DNA of 64,000 nucleotides from Janibacter indicus (GTDB lineage: Bacteria; Actinomycetota; Actinomycetes; Actinomycetales; Dermatophilaceae), in NCBI RefSeq assembly GCF_900176385.1, contig NZ_FWXN01000007.1:62001-126000 (forward strand). The letters are read 5' to 3'. Shown in pieces: positions 63,545-64,000 of the stretch. Numbering within the stretch: the stretch's first letter is position 1; each line of letters opens with the position of its first letter. The position numbers were made by a program, and so were the translations under genes. The notes beneath the pieces were generated by a model. That model did not search any database, was not told where the DNA came from, and worked only from the letters and a program-made list of their open reading frames with translations.

Positions 63545-64000
63545 TGGTCGGTCCTCCACGTGGTCCAGACGGCCCGCAGTTCGTCGGTGCTCGCCCCGGT
63601 GAAGTGCACCGAGCCGTCCTCCGCCGGGCGGCCGAGGGTCAGCGCACCATCGGCACCCACCGCCACGACGAGCCCGGTGGTCTCCCCTTCGGCACTGGTG
63701 AGCGTCACCTGCGCGACGTGCTCCTGCGCAGCGAGGACCTCGCGCACCGCGGCCGGGGCTTCGCCGTCGGCCGGCTGGACGAGGTCGACATCGCTCGGGG
63801 CGGCCCCGGCGCCCACACCCAGCGCGGCCGCGAAGGTGTTGATCTCCGTGTCGTCGAGCTCGAGCAGGTCGAAGGAGTGGAAGCCGTCCGCGCTCACGAG
63901 CTCACGCATCCACCCTGCTGAACCCTGGCGCAGGACGTAGAAGGCGGGGCCGGAGCCGACGACGGACTCGACGACGAGGCGAGCCGGCTCGAGGCGCAGG
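63541..64000 (-). CDS. soluble protein of the duplicated module (B0), C-terminal part
   Basis: The reading frame is open to the right edge. Visible are LRLEPARLVVESVVGSGPAFYVLRQG, MRELVSADGFHSFDLLELDDTE and a terminal FTGASTDELRAVWTTWRTDQ, aligning with B1 and B2. Stop TGA overlaps the A1 GTG start. It shows that the array of modules continues beyond 64000. Confidence 0.8.
   Translation of the reverse strand, partial: LRLEPARLVVESVVGSGPAFYVLRQGSAGWMRELVSADGFHSFDLLELDDTEINTFAAALGVGAGAAPSDVDLVQPADGEAPAAVREVLAAQEHVAQVTLTSAEGETTGLVVAVGADGALTLGRPAEDGSVHFTGASTDELRAVWTTWRTDQ

Overview
The window is a 64 kb piece of a high-GC Gram-positive (actinobacterial) chromosome. The evidence is the gene content (a fabH-acpP-fabF-accD cluster, a GluABCD-type glutamate transporter, a DUF3145 protein, a biotin-dependent pyruvate carboxylase, a MSMEG_0565-0572-type nitrilase cluster), strong G/C third-position bias, frequent GTG starts, ATGA/GTGA start-stop overlaps, a TCGAAC(N4)GTTCGA SOS box, and many genes that look leaderless. 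A member of the Intrasporangiaceae (Janibacter-like) would fit, but that placement is an inference from gene content, not a database result.

Layout, left to right. 1-4.2 kb: end of a fatty-acid synthesis operon (fabH cut at its catalytic Cys codon, acpP, fabF, accD, a PNPOx-fold protein). 4.2-7.6 kb: gluABCD. 7.6-11.1 kb: PucR-type regulator and alpha/beta hydrolase, divergent from a serine beta-lactamase-fold hydrolase. 11.1-16.4 kb: DUF3145, a CAT-anticodon tRNA, secreted proteins of unknown function (two of them tandem paralogues), an ACT-domain protein, an orphan GluB-like lipoprotein, tRNA-Asn. 16.4-19.8 kb: isopenicillin-N-synthase-like dioxygenase, a small unknown protein and dnaG. 19.86-21.16 kb: an IS5-family element with terminal repeats, a frame-disrupted transposase and a cargo gene. 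21.2-23.9 kb: a WXG-type nuclease toxin with SMI1/KNR4 immunity protein, then dgt. 24-30.4 kb: pyruvate carboxylase, dusB, a cation efflux protein and a sulfurtransferase. 30.4-31.9 kb: an IS110-family element. 32-42.8 kb: hydrolase, glyS, a Zur-controlled zinc uptake operon with its own zur, a glutamine amidotransferase, uppS, recO, an SOS-controlled AlkB-like oxygenase, and leuA with a Leu-rich leader peptide. 43-50.5 kb: an eight-gene nitrilase (Nit1C-like) cluster that ends in a nitrilase paralogue lacking the catalytic Cys and Glu. 50.6-53.6 kb: asd and a BCCT transporter. 53.7-64 kb: era, CBS/HlyC protein, ybeY, phoH and rsmE, interleaved with two copies of an undescribed three-gene module (WXG-type protein A, soluble protein B, two-helix membrane protein C). 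A further B gene runs off the right edge.

The least conventional parts are: (i) the duplicated A-B-C module around rsmE, whose A proteins share their N-terminal W44-x-G46 domain with the nuclease toxin at 21.6-22.5 kb; (ii) the catalytically dead nitrilase paralogue beside an intact one; (iii) the IS5 element with a cargo gene, inserted on the probable -10 box of dnaG; and (iv) several regulatory sites readable by eye (Zur, LexA, leu attenuator, phased GAAAC repeats). All functions are read from sequence and memory of protein families; no searches were run.
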